From assembly GCF_023101765.2 (NCBI RefSeq), contig NC_064214.1, positions 12,530,001 to 12,594,000 on the forward strand: a stretch of DNA of 64,000 nt, written 5' to 3'. A program made the translations under genes and the position numbers. This document shows positions 1-14,061 of this stretch, in pieces; positions within the stretch are counted from its first letter, which is position 1, and every line of letters begins with the position of its first letter. This DNA comes from Spodoptera frugiperda (lineage: Eukaryota; Arthropoda; Insecta; Lepidoptera; Noctuidae). A model generated the notes under the pieces. The model worked only from the letters and a program-made list of their open reading frames with translations, did no database searches and was not told the DNA's origin.

Positions 1-1060
1 TTGAGTATGGTTGCTGTTTTGTTCAACACAATAATGCTTCAACGTGTTTAAATATATTTTGTGAGCAAACGTTGGGAAAGTAATGGAAAAAGGAAACGTG
101 CGAATAAATGATTTATCGTAATCACAATACAATTACGTATGTACGAGTACATGTGGTACGTTGTTCCCGAACAAAATGTTCAACGAGTGTTGTTTTTTAA
201 TACGGTTTTCGAACTCCGAGGAAATGAAGAAATGTATTTGCTGTTATTAGAATGTGACTAAAGGAATGTACGTAAAGTTTTTCAGAGCTATGGAATGTTT
301 AATGTATTTCAATTTTATCAATATTCTAATGAAACTAATGATAATTATAATGACGCATTAATTTATTTTCGTTTTTAAAGAAGAGTATTATTCACAAATA
401 AGATACGAAATGTTAATTAGATTTTCGTATATTAACGTAAATATTTTTTGAATAATAGTTACATACATACAGTTAAACAGATCGCCATTTTATACTTTAA
501 AATAAGTCTTATATTTTCAATTTTAATGTCATTAATACAGATTGGTTTATAACGCTAACAACTTGATAAATTTACATAACAATCTTATCGTGTCTAGAAT
601 TAATTAGAGAAAAATTCCCCTACACATACTCTGCGAAAAGTACATAAAGCCACGAGCACCTCCACTTCAGCTGAATAGCCTAAATAAATCCTTAACACGT
701 CCCAAAGGCATTTGCTGCATTTTCCTTTCATCTTTCGCAGCTCCAATCTGATATAAAGGAGGGATACAAGTCACTAATTACACGATGACCGGCTCGTACT
801 TGACCGTTTTTTTGTACACGAAGCTTTGCGACAAGACGGCTAACAAGCGAGTGCATCATTAGGCTCCGGTTCTTAATGAGCACCGCCTGACCTGAACAGA
901 ACACGACGGTTTATGACGTAGCCATGTGTGACGTCCATATTCTTACTTGAAATATTGCGCTGCTGTACCTTGGATACTTAAGACCCAAAAAGTGATAAAA
1001 GTTGTATTACTTGTACTTCCATAAAGTCATTATGCGACACGCTCCCTGCGTTAGAACAAA

Positions 1061-1127
1061 GGTCTACGCCGTAGTAAGCGGTAGCTACGGCGTAGCACTT
1101 ACTACGCGCATAATCTTCGTAGAGACC
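1061..1127. repeat. Nested inverted repeat with CTACGCCGTAG motifs
   Basis: The inner arms are CTACGCCGTA (1064-1073) and TACGGCGTAG (1086-1095); the outer arms are GGTCTACG and CGTAGAGACC. Related motifs recur at 56349-56414 and 56862-56925, so it is probably a MITE remnant. Confidence 0.45.
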
Positions 1128-2586
1128 ATTGTGTATTTTTATATACGACTACAGATTATAATTAATTCATGTTCACATTTACAGTTTTAAGTAAATCTTG
1201 GCCGTCTTTTAAGTGCAGAAATACAGTTCCATGAATTTTCGATAGCTCAAAGATTCACTAAAATCTTTTGAATTACTTCTGAGACGAAAAGGACATTGGA
1301 AAGAGAATAACTAATACGAATTGACCTCGACGACTAAAGATCTCTGACAAACGATTTTTCTATGTGGCTGAAGTTAAAGACGTTTGCCTCTGAAATATTT
1401 TTTTGTGTCAACCAAAGGAGAAGGCTGTTCAGTAATTAACACCTCATCATTTAATGTCGGACGGAGCTTTTAATCTCAGATATTGAACGCTCAACATTTT
1501 TTGCTGCCACAAATAAGATGGAGCCGAAAAGAATTCTGATGCTGTGAAGTAGATTAGATAATAATACTCCTCCTCGCATTGCGGGTTGTCGGTAATCGTT
1601 ACTTTATGACCTTGGAAACGTTTGTGAATGTCGAAGCTTAATACATGAGATTAGTCAGTCTGCGAGCTTAACACCATATTAGGAAGCCTTAAGCTAGTCT
1701 AAAATACATTACCTTCGGCCGTCTTAGATTCCAAACTGACAGTATAACAGCTACCCATTTTGAGAAGTCAGCCTTGTGTAAATTGTTGTTCAAATGTCTA
1801 ACCTACTTACGTAGTAATTACATTTACAAATGACGGCAAAAAACGTTACTAGCATCTTAACAAAAACGGTTTAGTATTCCGAAATATTCGCAACAGTGAG
1901 GGATTACACGGCTTCATGCAAAGACAGTTATTAATTAACATCATTTGGGGCACATTATGAAAGTTTGACACGAGGCGGGAACGGATGCTCGTATTAAAAA
2001 ACTTTTTCTCTGCTTAAAACATGCAACACTGTTGAATAATTCACGGTTTGGCTCGTGTGCGAAACGTCAAATTGAAAGAATAAAAATATACTTGACAGAA
2101 TACCACCACTGCGGCCATTTTAATGCTCTGTTTAAAAATATACTTTTCTAGCTTTACTATTAACGTATTGTATTTTGATATACAATAACATAGCTTTGCT
2201 ATTTGCTTAAAGTCTGTATAAATATATTTTTCAAGGAAAGTCTGCTTTCAATACTAACATTTTGTTATTTCTTAAAATTTCTTTCCCCTCAAAAGTTAAA
2301 TATATACTTTATTTTCGATACTGCCGTTCGGCAGTAGTTCTAGATACTGTTTTACCAAGAAATATATCAAAAATAGTTAAAACAATAAATAAAAGGTTCT
2401 CAATATAAAATCAGTTGTAACTAAACGTGTCCCTCCGCCTACGACATGTCTTCACGACTCATTCGCTTGTAATAACAGCTGTAACGTCCCATTTACACAG
2501 ACAGTTTAACTTGTAGAAGAAAGTGAGTTATGTAGGTACAAAATATAAGTCGATGATAGCAAAGAAAAGTCCCATGATCTATTTAT

Positions 2587-2690
2587 AGATATAAAAATGA
2601 ATTGCCTTTCGTTAATCTGACTAAAACTCGGTAACGGCTGGACTTATTTTACTAATTTTGGATCTTGAATCATTTTAATTGCTAACCAAA
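2587..2690 (+). mobile_element. Helitron-like interspersed repeat, copy 1
   Basis: GATATAAAAATGAATTGCCT, TAAAACTCGGTAACGGCTGG and AATTTTGGATCTTGAATCAT match the copy at 61088-61252. The 3' end is missing. Confidence 0.5.
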
Positions 2691-3182
2691 TTTTAATATA
2701 TCCAACTCAAGGATTATATACAGTAACTCATTCTGATAACTTGAGGTCACGGCTACTCCATCAACGAGGATGTTTCAGAGGGAAATTGAGAACAAAAGAC
2801 AAGTTCCTTTGTCAACAGTGTAACACGTGTCTTTCTACCAAAGTCTATCCAAAATAGAAACTGCGGAAAACTGAAATAAATCCTTCTATTTATAAGTTGA
2901 ACACATTTAACCTTTGACTTATTACACCAAGCCTTATTACACTTCTATTATTAAAAACTTTTGTCTACAAATAAATGTCTAAAATGGCACTTCCAAATTA
3001 ATCTCGAGTTCGTTTCTATTTTTTCTTTTCTGCTCTACGGCTTCTTTGAAATTATGTGAAATTACAGCAAAACTGTGGAATGAACTGTCGTCTGCGGTAT
3101 TTCTGAAGCGATACGACCTTCAAACCTGAAGGAAAGAGCATATTCTTTTTAAAGACTCTCTGGTGTTGCGTGTGTCTATAGG

Positions 3183-3244
3183 AGGCGCTGATTGCTTACT
3201 ATCAAGTGACTCGTCTACTCGTTTGCCAACGATTCCATAAAAAA
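3183..3244 (+). mobile_element. SINE-like repeat family C, 3' fragment
   Basis: GGCGCTGATTGCTTACTATC and GCCAACGATTCCATAAAAAA correspond to the last 60 bases of family C, diverged. Confidence 0.5.
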
Positions 3245-4107
3245 GTACTATGATTGTCAACTAACCTAATAGAGAATGAGCTTAATGTCATGTACAGTTA
3301 CGGATAGAGGTACCACGCGTCATTATTTTTCAAAATCCTCTAATAAAATACTTCAATCGATCGAAGCATTGAACCCAAGACTCCTTGTTACGAAACACTT
3401 TCAATTACTCCACCAACTAAGTAGTCACTTTAGTTTATATTTTTCACTTAAGACCTAATTAAGTTAATTGTATTCAATTCAAGCCTAATTTACACATTTT
3501 AGTGTTGTACCAGTAGTAAAATGAAATGAAGCAGTATTTTGTACAATTTATTTGAATGACTCATTTACTAGGGTCACGTGGAAACTTCGTACTTTCCCAG
3601 TTAATTGGGACAACACTATGTTCTATGTTATTAAGTGCCTAAGGCGCTTGCCAACCTTTGTGGGACCCATGACAACATAACTTATTCGACTATAAGTATA
3701 ATTTACTAAAGGAATGGCTTTGTATAGGACTGTTAGTCGCTTTGATGTGCATATTGCTCATTGAATACGAATGTATCAATTGTAAGTCTAACTATAAATC
3801 CACTGTTAATATTTTTGTAGAGGTTTACTAGTACGTTGTTTCCAAAGCAATGACAGTGTTTGATCTAAAGAAAGTTTGTCTTTTACTTTAGATTATGGTT
3901 CGAAAATTTATTTTCGATTTGGAATAACCACTGGGGATATCTTTGTATAGAAATAAAATTTGACTATATCCATTCTAACATTTTGCTTACACCCAAGTGT
4001 CTTTCTTCACATTTTTCTAAAAAAAATCTTCTAAATAATGTTTGTAGTAAAATCGTTATTTAGCAAAAATTGTCTCATATAAGTAAAGAATTCTTCATTA
4101 AGTTTAA

Positions 4108-4427
4108 GGGTGCTTTTAGACCAGAGATGTGTATGTAGCTATGCTACGAAGTAATAGCTAAGCTGTGAAACTATGTGACCGTTTCCACTGATACTAAGCT
4201 ATAGTTAGCTGGGCTAAAAAGATCCGCCGCAAAGTAGCTGTCCAAGGAAGATGTGCATTTCGAGTATACGATGTATCGATAGTAGAGAAGCCGTCCATAT
4301 AAAAAACATAGCTTAGCTGAGTCCGTTTCCACCAATACTATATTGTATGTACCAATAAATATAATTGATAAAAGCCAAACATATCTACAGCAACGTAGCA
4401 TAGCACATCTCTGGTGGAAAAGCGCCC
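4108..4427. mobile_element. Harbinger-like MITE with TAA target duplication
   Basis: The 320-base element has terminal inverted repeats of at least 24 bases matching at 21 positions (4108-4131 and 4404-4427; consensus GGGYGCTTTT..ACCAGAGATGTG). It is flanked on both sides by TAA (4105-4107 and 4428-4430). GGG termini and a 3-base TWA duplication fit PIF/Harbinger elements. No transposase is encoded. Confidence 0.75.
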
Positions 4428-4430
4428 TAA

Positions 4431-7400
4431 GGATTAGATAGATACTTAGTTGTAACAAAATGTCCAATATTGTACACACGAAGCACGGAGCTGAGAACGA
4501 GCTTTATATCGGACGCCCCGCTGAAACTACCACTTTACTAAGGGGTCGAGTAGAAAAATTTATGTAGTACCTACAACATTTTTCCCCAAAATCATGTTAT
4601 AATGAAAGACAAATGTCCATAATCTTGATAAACTATGTGCTTGGGCAACAGCTAAATTGAATTACAAATTTCGGCCGGAGGTAGGTGAGATATTATGCAA
4701 ATGGCCGAGTCTTGCCGACTACAAACATGACATTATGGAACGTAGACGCAATGTTTACTGTGCCAACCAACTTATAACCGTAAGAATCTGAATTCATGTC
4801 CAGTTATGCGCTATCTGCATTTAGAATAGCATCATACATTTTGTTTTAGTCTGTATATGAAATTAAAAGACAAATCGCAAAACTACTTCTCTGAACAGTA
4901 GTGCGAACCATTTACCATATATTAGACAAGAGTTCAGATTCCATATTAATTGTTTAAAATTAAAGTATATTAACAGTTTCTATGTTCAAACAGTTCACTA
5001 GAAATAATGTATTTATCAATCACTTTAATTTTCGCTTAATCGCTTTTCTATACAATAGTTTCAAGTTGTTATCATAAAATTGATTCTATTTTTATATAAT
5101 TCTAAGTAGAAGAGATTAATCAAAATTGTTCAATTTCCCGTAGTCACGAACAATGGAGAACAATCAGACGCTGTTACGAGTTACTACATTTGTTAGTAAT
5201 TACAAGGAAGCTTTGCTAGTTGGACGACTCAAGTCTTTAGTAGCTCAAACTTCTTACCTAAAATGATTCAGGTGGAGTAACTAATCTCACGAGAAACTTT
5301 ACCTTAATTCCAGTCAAACTACAACCAAGATTTACTTCACAAAAATGCCGGCTTTATAAACCTTGACTTATGATTTATTCACCTGTATGAACATCAAAGT
5401 AAAATTAAGGGAGCCCGTACCACCGCTTTCCAGCTCACCTACGCCATATGCATAGCATAAGCTCTTTTAATTTTTTAATAAGACATTAAATAGAAATTAA
5501 TCACACACTATTATTAATCAACGCTACACATTGTACGTGATAATAAATCATTTTAATGAAACAAGTAAAATTTTGTTCTTTCTCTGTAATATTTTGCGCA
5601 AATTCTTCTAATAAATATTAGGATCAGCGACGAAATATTACGTCCATAATCACTCGGCGCTAGTATAATATCTTTAGGTTGAATAACTAATGATAGGTGC
5701 ATTTATCTTAGAGGGGCTGCCCGTGGCCGGGGTCACCGGGAAACGATGGGCGTTCTTCAAATCGCCACAGATTAAGTAGGCCCCAGAGGAGACGGCAAAT
5801 TCGTAAAATAAATTGTGAAGATTTCTTTTACGAAACGAGATTGATTATGCCATTCGTGCGGAATAATAATTAATTAAGAGAATGTTATTTTGTTCGACCA
5901 ATCAATTTGGTCGTCAGTAATCGCTGATTTAAGCCGATCTAGTTATAAATTGGAGCACGTTTATGTATTTATTTATAATTATAATGCTAATAGATAAATC
6001 TAAATACGAAATCCGGCATGATTGTGTAACGACCACTAATTAATGTGCGTTAGGTGTGATGCAAATATTTGTCAACTAACCCACCGCAATTGGGATGCAC
6101 GGTTGAATTAAAATGGAAAATTGTCGGGAGTTGCTCACCGCATGCTGTTTCGTACACCGATCACCGCCGACCGCTATGTTAATACTTTAACACGTCATTA
6201 CAGACATACGATCCATTAATTTGCACACATTATTTCGTGAAATTTATACTTGATAAAGTGCACCACGTTACACTGCAAGCTGGGTAGCGGTGGCTCGAGG
6301 GACGGATTATTTATGCTCACTTTAACACAAGTGTACTTCATTGTTGCTGCTTTATTACTATACTGTTATGGACGAGCTGGTTATAAGCGAAACAATCGAG
6401 AAAAATCTTGTTATACACGCTAGCTTGATTATCTTAGTAAAATTACCAAGCCTTTGTAGAAAATCTAAAGATTTTTTAACGTTAAAGGAACTAATACATA
6501 CTCGTATGTATAAGTATAGAAGAAACCATTACATAATAAAACTACGACAATCACTAACTAAAACGTAATCAGACTAACACAAATCGGGGACAGCAAATCG
6601 ACTTAAAACTTCGCTGACCATTAAACTTCATTAGTAACATTTCGAGTACATCAAACCGCAAACCGATTAAAGTATCCTCTAATTCAGTATATAGAGTTGG
6701 GCCATTATAATGGACAGAATTATGGGCAATATTGAAGGCGATTAATTTGACACCAGTCTGCCTCTCGGCCGTTTTGACCAATAAATTGAGGTTAAACCCC
6801 ATTGATCTAGTGAATCTCTGGTCATTCACTATGCTATCTATACATATCTAATCGTATGTATCTTAGGTTGTTGGGACTTGTGTTTATTTCTTTATGAGGA
6901 AAATAGGCTCATCTATTAAATATATAACTAGGTACCTAATTCTCAAAAAAAATCAAGTAAATTATCTACTTAATGACACTATTTATTACAATTCAATTCG
7001 AATAAGAAATGTATATGGATACAACTGTATCAGAGAACCAATTTAAAAAAAAGACAACTCCTATACTACTACTACTACTACTTCAAATGAAACCTATGTA
7101 TGAAAATGAAAAATCTCGAGCATTACACAAAAAATAATGTCCCGTATGTAAATTCATTAACTGATGACATCATAAACCAAACAGAAATAAAGCACCACTT
7201 TCTCACGTAGAAATAAATTGAGTACATTCTACCTTCCCCTATTCTATAAATGCGGAGTTCATACATCCCTCATACTATCAGATATGAATGTCGAAACGTC
7301 TCCCTTATCGGCCGCAAAGTAATGCACGATATTTGTCTTACTCGCCGTCCCTAGTGGCATTCTTCTCTCTATATCAACTTTATTAGAAAATATATTAAGT

Positions 7401-8622
7401 TAGATGTTCTTAGTGGCTTCAGGTAACTGAAAATAAAAGAAATTCTAGTCTATTTCGAGTGCAAATGAAAACTGTTGTGGATTCTTATTTTTGTAGTATT
7501 TTCTCACAAATACCTATGTTATTTAATTTCATAGTTTTGATTAAAAAAATAAAGTTTCTTTCACAACTACGATATCACGATATGTTTAACTTAAAGCAAC
7601 GTTTGTTACAAACATCTCGGAAACAGCTCTAACGATTTCGATAAAACTTTTACATTAAGATAAAACTATTGTGTTTTACCAAAATATATCAGTCATATTT
7701 ATTCCAAACATTGTATATAGGGTTTGACAGCTAGTCACTTAGGTGCTTTAAGTAACAAATACGAAAATAGCAACAATTCGATTCCCTAAAAGGTCATGTA
7801 AGCAGTATAAAAACGCAAGTCTTTTTATTCCATATAGGCACGTCTAGTGTTCACATATTATGTGATATTTTTATACCAAATACCTAAGGCTCGGTGAAAT
7901 TGCTTTCTGTCTGTTACGCAACGAGTTATCTAACTTTTCACATTATCAACATAGATTACTTTGTATGTAGAATTGTGACTGTAAAAGAACAGTCAAAAAT
8001 ATATATTTTTATAATGCGTACTGAAAAAAGTTTAATGTTTCTGGTATGTTGCTAAAGTCAAGGAAATTATATTGGGTTTTTTTGTTTCTAACTGCTAAAC
8101 ACAGTGTCCATTAGTGTATTATTAAATTGTATAATGCACACGTCTCAAGTATTTTAAAAGCAAGACAAGGCAGTATTTTCAAAATATAAAACAATACTTT
8201 GGTATTTGTTTTTCCATTTCTGCCAACCTCTTTAAAGCATAGTGAACGTGAAGTTAACTTATACGTAATTATTTCATCGAGCCAAAACCACAATGAAACC
8301 TGAACTAAGCTAAACCCAATAATAAAATTAATTAATGCTTCGTTAACTACCGAAATTAGGCCGTAAATGACGGTAATAACAACATTTCATTTTATGTATA
8401 CTGTAACCCTTCATCAAACTTTAAAATTGGTATATAACACTTATATTACATCGCTAATTGTTATGTAAGACCAACTATAATTTAGCCGTCTGGTAAATTA
8501 ATTTATCTAGTATATAATTGTTACTTAAACAATATGAATCAGAATATAAGCAAAAGATATATATATCACAATATACTATTTCATTTTACTTTTTAAAACG
8601 TTGCCCCACTTTTGAATTTTCT
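4431..8622. other. Intergenic, no gene seen
   Basis: No coding structure. A GC-rich island stands out at 5711-5800, followed by TAATTA-rich DNA to about 6300, a composition often seen in regulatory DNA; this is only suggestive. A CTA triplet run lies at about 7065-7081. Confidence 0.5.
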
Positions 8623-8778
8623 CTTGTGTCACAGATATGTTTACAAACATACAAGTTCACATACATATTAGACCCGAAACAACAATTTGTGCATCGTGTG
8701 ATGCAAGAGTTGCTTCGTACGCGAATCAAACCCGCCAGCCACACTTTGCGTGGCAGCTGGTTAACCAATCACCACAAC
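8623..8778 (-). mobile_element. tRNA-derived SINE, family D, copy 2
   Basis: On the minus strand it has GGCGGGTTTGATTCGCG (B box) and CACAAATTGTTGTTTCGGGTC, matching copy 1 with substitutions. It ends at TGTTTGTAAACATATCTGTG. Confidence 0.6.
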
Positions 8779-9239
8779 AACCTGTACACAAGTACATACA
8801 AAATACACAAATCTAGATACAATTTCTCGTGTTATTTCGTTTCTACATGAAATCAGCTCAGACTTGTACAAATCATACCTCAAATACCAAACCAAAAATA
8901 CTTGTAACATAAATTCGTATAAATATGACAGTATTTAAGATTCCTTATCTCGTAAATGTACTTCAAGACAAATTCGTATTCAATGTGCATTCAACCCTAT
9001 TCTTGGAAGATGGACGTCTGTGTGTATGTTACTGTCAAAGGTCTGGATCGGTCGAATGTATCACTGTTTATCTTCACATTTTCTTTAGTTAGTCGTAAAA
9101 ACAAAAATGTTTGTCTGGTGACTGCGTTTTATCAGGGCAACATTTGAAATAAAAGCTCTCAATATTTGTCTACATTCTGTTCGCTCAAGGATGGTCTTGA
9201 TGGTATAGCTATTCGTGATAAGACTATATTTCTGCCCAT

Positions 9240-9334
9240 GCCACAAAAGGCCCAGTAGGGCTGCATGATACCGACCTAGGGCTGCGGACTCCAAGCGGGA
9301 TAAGCCATTGAATGATTATGCCGCCCTAAAAAAA
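9240..9334 (+). mobile_element. Repeat family A, diverged copy 8
   Basis: GGCCCAGTAGGGCTGCATGA, GGGCTGCGGACT and CATTGAATGATTATGCCGCC followed by an A run show an old, internally deleted copy. Confidence 0.5.
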
Positions 9335-10142
9335 CCTTCGCATACTGACATTATTTTTAATACCAATACAAAACGTTACGTACAGTGAAAATTCTAGTAG
9401 TCTACGATTTTGGAACAAAACTAAGTACACTAAAGTTTTACACTAATGTTGTAAAAGTAATACAAACATCACATACACTCAGAATCCAAAAAGACAATTA
9501 GTAAACCACACAAATATAGCTATTATGTACATCAATATATCCTGAAGCACATCACTTACTATCTGACTCCTAGATACTTAACATGCCAACCATGCAGTTT
9601 AAACTACTTACTTCTAGTTCTTTCCAGTTCAAACTGCATTTGACCAGTCAAGCATTTTGACTGTAACACAAACATGTTCTGATTGTACTTTCAAAGTCAA
9701 ACTCATATTCAGGGTAGTTAAGATAGTGCACGCGATATTGTTCTGACAAATGCTATGTTTCGCTGATCGATCGCTATGTTTTGTATGATATTGACATTGT
9801 ACCGAGAGATCGGAATATTAATGTCGCTATGTACTAATATTCCGTGTATATGTATGTTGTATGTATATTTAGATTTGTATATGTGTATGTTGTGCCCACA
9901 AATAGTTATTTTGGGATTGATGGACGTTGGGCAGATATTAAATTAGATATTTACTGATTTGTGTTGAGAATTTTGGACTAAGTTAACCTATTTGTGGAAG
10001 CATTTGGTGATTTATCTAAAAAGGTACTTTATTAAAAAATATGGTAAAGGTTTAAACTTTATTAAATTATACATAAAACTCAAAAGAATATAAATTTCTT
10101 AGAAAATGAATGAATTTTTTTCTAGTAGGGATAACGATATCC

Positions 10143-10247
10143 AACGACTTCTCCCATCTTGTTCGAGGCGAAAAACCACACAGTTCTTACTCCTGCTTTT
10201 TGAGTCAAAGCCCCGGTGACCCGCTATGCAGTCCACCGCTCAGAATT
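10143..10247 (-). mobile_element. Repeat family A, diverged copy 9
   Basis: On the minus strand it reads CTGAGCGGTGGACTGCATAG, CGGGTCACCGGGGC and AAAGCAGGAGTAAGAACTG, matching the middle and 3' part of family A with many changes. Confidence 0.5.
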
Positions 10248-10757
10248 AAGGACCTACATATACATTTAGTATCATTAGGACTATAATACCACTTTTAACA
10301 ATACCAAAATACTTGAGTCACAACCCTTAATCGTTAAACCGTTTGGTGCGAAATGATACAGTAACAACGTTACAGCAACAAACTAATTCCGTGGTCACAG
10401 CAACCGCAAGGATTACACTGATGTGCAGGTAACTGAGGAAACAAAGTTAACCTGCAACCAACTCCGAGAATTAACTTTGTTAACGCGTGTTCGTTTAACT
10501 TTTAATTATTTTTAAATTGAAAAGATTTTCGTTGGTTACATTTTTTTGTTTTGTTCGGTTGCTTTTGATTAGATGTGTTGTTCTTTTTTTCTGTCATGAG
10601 AGAAATGCAATAATAACTTTTGTTATTATAAAATATGTATGTATATTAGAAGCTTTACTTGTTTGTATAACTGGTAGTCAGACAGTACTGTTTCGTACAT
10701 TTCTACTCTTATCTATCTGTTATTGTCATCGACGTGCTACCCTACCCAATAATGGTA

Positions 10758-10907
10758 AACGTCCAAAGGTCCGCATCGTACGCATCGGACGGATCGCTTC
10801 AAACGGATTGATTACGTCCGTACGATGCGGGTCAATGGACGCATTAGTATGAGTTTCTATACAAGATAAAATAAAATCCGTTGCATGCGATGCGTTCCAT
10901 GTGGGTT
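10758..10907. mobile_element. MITE (TA-flanked family), copy 1
   Basis: About 150 bases between TA dinucleotides, with imperfect terminal repeats containing GTCC...CGCATCG and CGATGCG...GGTTTA. Internal CCGTACGATGCGG and GAGTTTCTATACAAGA are shared with the copy at 51983-52155 in the opposite orientation. No coding capacity. Confidence 0.6.
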
Positions 10908-11403
10908 TATTACCTTACCTTAAGACGTCGATGATTATTGCTAATAATGTTAAAACTCTAAACAATCACATAGCACTTTAATATTAAACCCTACAATATT
11001 TTGCCCACGCACCAAAATCCAATAACCAAATCCCCATTGAACCCTGCTCTAATTATTATTATTATTTATCCCCAAACTACATTGAAAGCACAAACACGTG
11101 TACTTAGAGAAGCAAATTACAATTACAATAGCGGGTATTAATTAACCACTCGATCCTTGTAATTTCGCCACAACCATTCATGTGTAATGGTTCAAGAGTT
11201 ATCAACGAATCGAATAACACTAAGTAGTAAGTAGTACTAAGAAACTAAATACTAGAGCAGGGTCTGGTGACCGTTGTGTGACGTCTTTAGACTTCAATTA
11301 CTTCGATCAAAGTCTGGCTCGTGTCTCGTACGTTCATTGATAAAAAGATGTTAATGTGGAGCACAAAATCTGGAACGATTTTTGTTAAGATTAGGATTAT
11401 TTT

Positions 11404-11580
11404 ATACTAGTTTTGTCAGCGGTTTTGGCTGCGTTCCCGTGGCATAAAAAGTGCCTATATGTTATTCCAGATCAAAATCTACCCTATTCCAATTCAATTT
11501 CATCTCAATCCCTTCAGCCGTTTTGATGTGAAGGAGTAACAAACAAACAAACTTTCGCATTTATAATATTAGTAGGATTA
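11404..11580 (+). mobile_element. Interspersed repeat ending TTTATAATATTAGTAGGATT
   Basis: GCTGCGTTCCCGTGGCATAA, the AATTTCATCTCAATCCCTTC segment, GTAACAAACAAACAAAC and the TTCGCATTTATAATATTAGT terminus are characteristic of a repeat widespread in Lepidoptera. The class is uncertain from sequence alone. Confidence 0.6.
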
Positions 11581-12721
11581 CAGTACTACCATATCGTACT
11601 AATTCCTCTTTAAATCTTTTCTAAGTCCTTCAAAATATAAATACATTCCACTTCTACAAATTTGTAAGCAAAGTTAAATATGTTGGTCGTTTCTGGCCGA
11701 AATACTTTAGATTTTTTACCCAGTAGCTACTATGCTAAGCGTTAGCGTTCTAGCATTGGAGTATGTACAAACCTAGATACATGGACACTGGACACCAAGC
11801 AGAAAACTGGCAAAACATTATGTAAATATACGAAACATCCGTACAGTCACTGACGGTGGGAATACCCCGTTAACATAGAAGGTAAGCATATAAAGAGTCA
11901 ATATCGGCAGCCCACGAATAAATGGTACATAATGAAAATATATTACAGGCCCTGCCCTCGTAAACGGGCGACGGACTTGAATGTTATTCAAATAAACATT
12001 ACCGTGATCGAACGTCGTCACGGACTTTCAGAAATCGTAAAATTTATAACTGTGCTCATGCGAATATTTTGCATGTAGCAGTATGTAGCTAGGTATAGCT
12101 TAGCGCTACGAAATCAATGAGTTAAATAAAAATTAATGGTGCATTCTAAATTGGCAGTAATTTAAATGAATGAATACAACGTTTTTTAAACATCCGTGTG
12201 TCATAGTAAGCTAAAAACCCTCTTTTACAACTGTTATAAAAAACTAGTGTAAAGTGAGTGCACTTGCTTGCCGGGATTTAAAGAGTGATCTTATTTTCGT
12301 CATCAGTCGAAGATATCCTTTGAACAAAGTCTCTTTATTTCTCACCGAAACTATCCAACTTCATCCACCATCACCATAATGACAAAACGCTGTTCCTCCA
12401 TAAATTTTAAAACAAAATCTTCGACACAGATTATGCATCATGATTGGGTTGTTCATTACTTGATAGGTTGCCTACAGACGAGCACTAAAGCAAATTTGGT
12501 CGCAGGCCCTGGGAACGAGCAAATGATTGATCGTGAGTAGAGAGCCTGCGGTGATCCATCAGTCGGTCGGCCCAGTTCGCCCGATTAACGCTATAACCAC
12601 ATCACATTTTAGTAATTTATCGATGTAGAAAGAAAATAAAATTAACGATTATTTTGGTGTTTATTTTGAAACAAGAATTAACGTTGACTTTTGAAGATTC
12701 GATTATTTATTTTATTTATTT

Positions 12722-12812
12722 TTGGAGAGGTCTCCCTGTACTGCGGCCAATCCTTATCCTAGGTGTCAAGTTCGTCCCGCCATCTCTTTCTGGGCCTGCC
12801 GCAATGTCTGTT
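12722..12812 (-). mobile_element. RTE-type LINE C-terminal fragment
   Basis: On the minus strand the sequence reads NRHCGRPRKRWRDELDT, stop, DKDWPQY. This is the GRP-KRW-D conserved C-terminal signature of RTE-like reverse transcriptase proteins, here broken by a stop codon. The remnant is about 90 bases long; nothing else of the element was seen nearby. Confidence 0.6.
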
Positions 12813-14061
12813 GACGTAATGTGACGTTAAAGATTAGATTAACAGTTAATTTATCTAATGGCTACGCCTATACTTCCCAGATGCTATTATAACATTTCCA
12901 TTATCATGTGTATGCTTGTACGTTGTATGTGCTGTATTCTTCATAACATATTTTTGTACCCGATTTTTAACTATTAATATTATTAACTACTTATGCAAAA
13001 AGCCGTACGAAATGAAGCATGTTAAAACAAAACAATATTACCCTTGCTTGCTTGCATTACGAAAAAGCTATCAGAATTTAAAATGTTCTAAAAATAGCAT
13101 GGTACAGCGTATTTTTGACTCTTTGAAAATTCACTTTCTACACGCCGTAACACGCTTACGTAAGCGAACCTTTTTAAAAACTGTCATGGAAAATATTCAA
13201 ACTAACACTGGCTTGATATATTGCAGTCTCGCATTTCATTCTTCAGATTCGTGTTGTTAAAAAGAAATGGTGAGTTCTGAAAGGATTTCTTGTATTATAT
13301 AAATATTTATTTTATAATATTGTTTCATTTATTCTTATGTGATTATTTTGATTAAGATAAAAACTAAGATAGAAAAGTGCCAACATAATATTTCTTGCTC
13401 TTTCTTCTTCAAAAAAGTATTTAAAACTTTGTATTACATGGTTCTTCTTCTTAAGAACAGCCCCTTCTTACATTTTGTATTTTAAAATTAAATTAAACAA
13501 AAATGCTATTTTATAAAATTGTAAAAACCTTTAAAATAAAGCTTGATAGAGATTTATATGTCTTAAATTCACTTATAACTCTCAAACGCATTAAAAAATA
13601 ACAAACATAACTTACAAAATAACAATGCTAACCCCAACAACTTTCAAAATATTAAAAAATAACTTTAAAACTAAAATTAAATAGTGGAGGTGACTTTATG
13701 AATTGATTACTTTAAGATAGTTCTTATATCATAGACTAGAGAAGGCTCTAGAGTACGTCTCGGTAGATACTCAAGATATTACTCCATTATTTAAAAAAAA
13801 AGATTCAATTTATACCCAGCCGTTTACAGTTACGAGCACCCGATTTTTGATATTCAAAATTATTAAGGTTGAGAGTTATGTACTTTAGATAGTTATTACA
13901 TTATATAAGCGTTTGTTTTTATCGTCGTCATTATTATAAACTTCGCATGGAGAGGTTCTTAAATAACGTAACCCAATATAATTTTTGATAACTTATTTTT
14001 TTATCGTGATATCTTGGTATTCATTTGGTACTTGAGATTCACTTAAATACTTAGTCTATTG

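Larger units (their letters stand above)
1..3182. other. Intergenic, no gene seen
   Basis: AT-rich sequence with only short chance frames. Besides the repeats listed, it has a small hairpin at 2320-2335 (ACTGCCG, TT, CGGCAGT) and a more GC-balanced stretch at 780-930 without coding signal. Confidence 0.6.

Noticed and set aside
6569..6829. 86-codon minus-strand frame
   Set aside because: It looks partly protein-like but has no recognisable motif, splice support or neighbours.
8518..8850. 110-codon plus-strand frame
   Set aside because: It runs antisense through a tRNA-derived SINE.
10517..10852. 111-codon plus-strand frame
   Set aside because: The first part is low-complexity T-rich sequence and the last part lies in a MITE.
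12916..13260. 114-codon plus-strand frame
   Set aside because: Composition looks random and no domain is recognisable.
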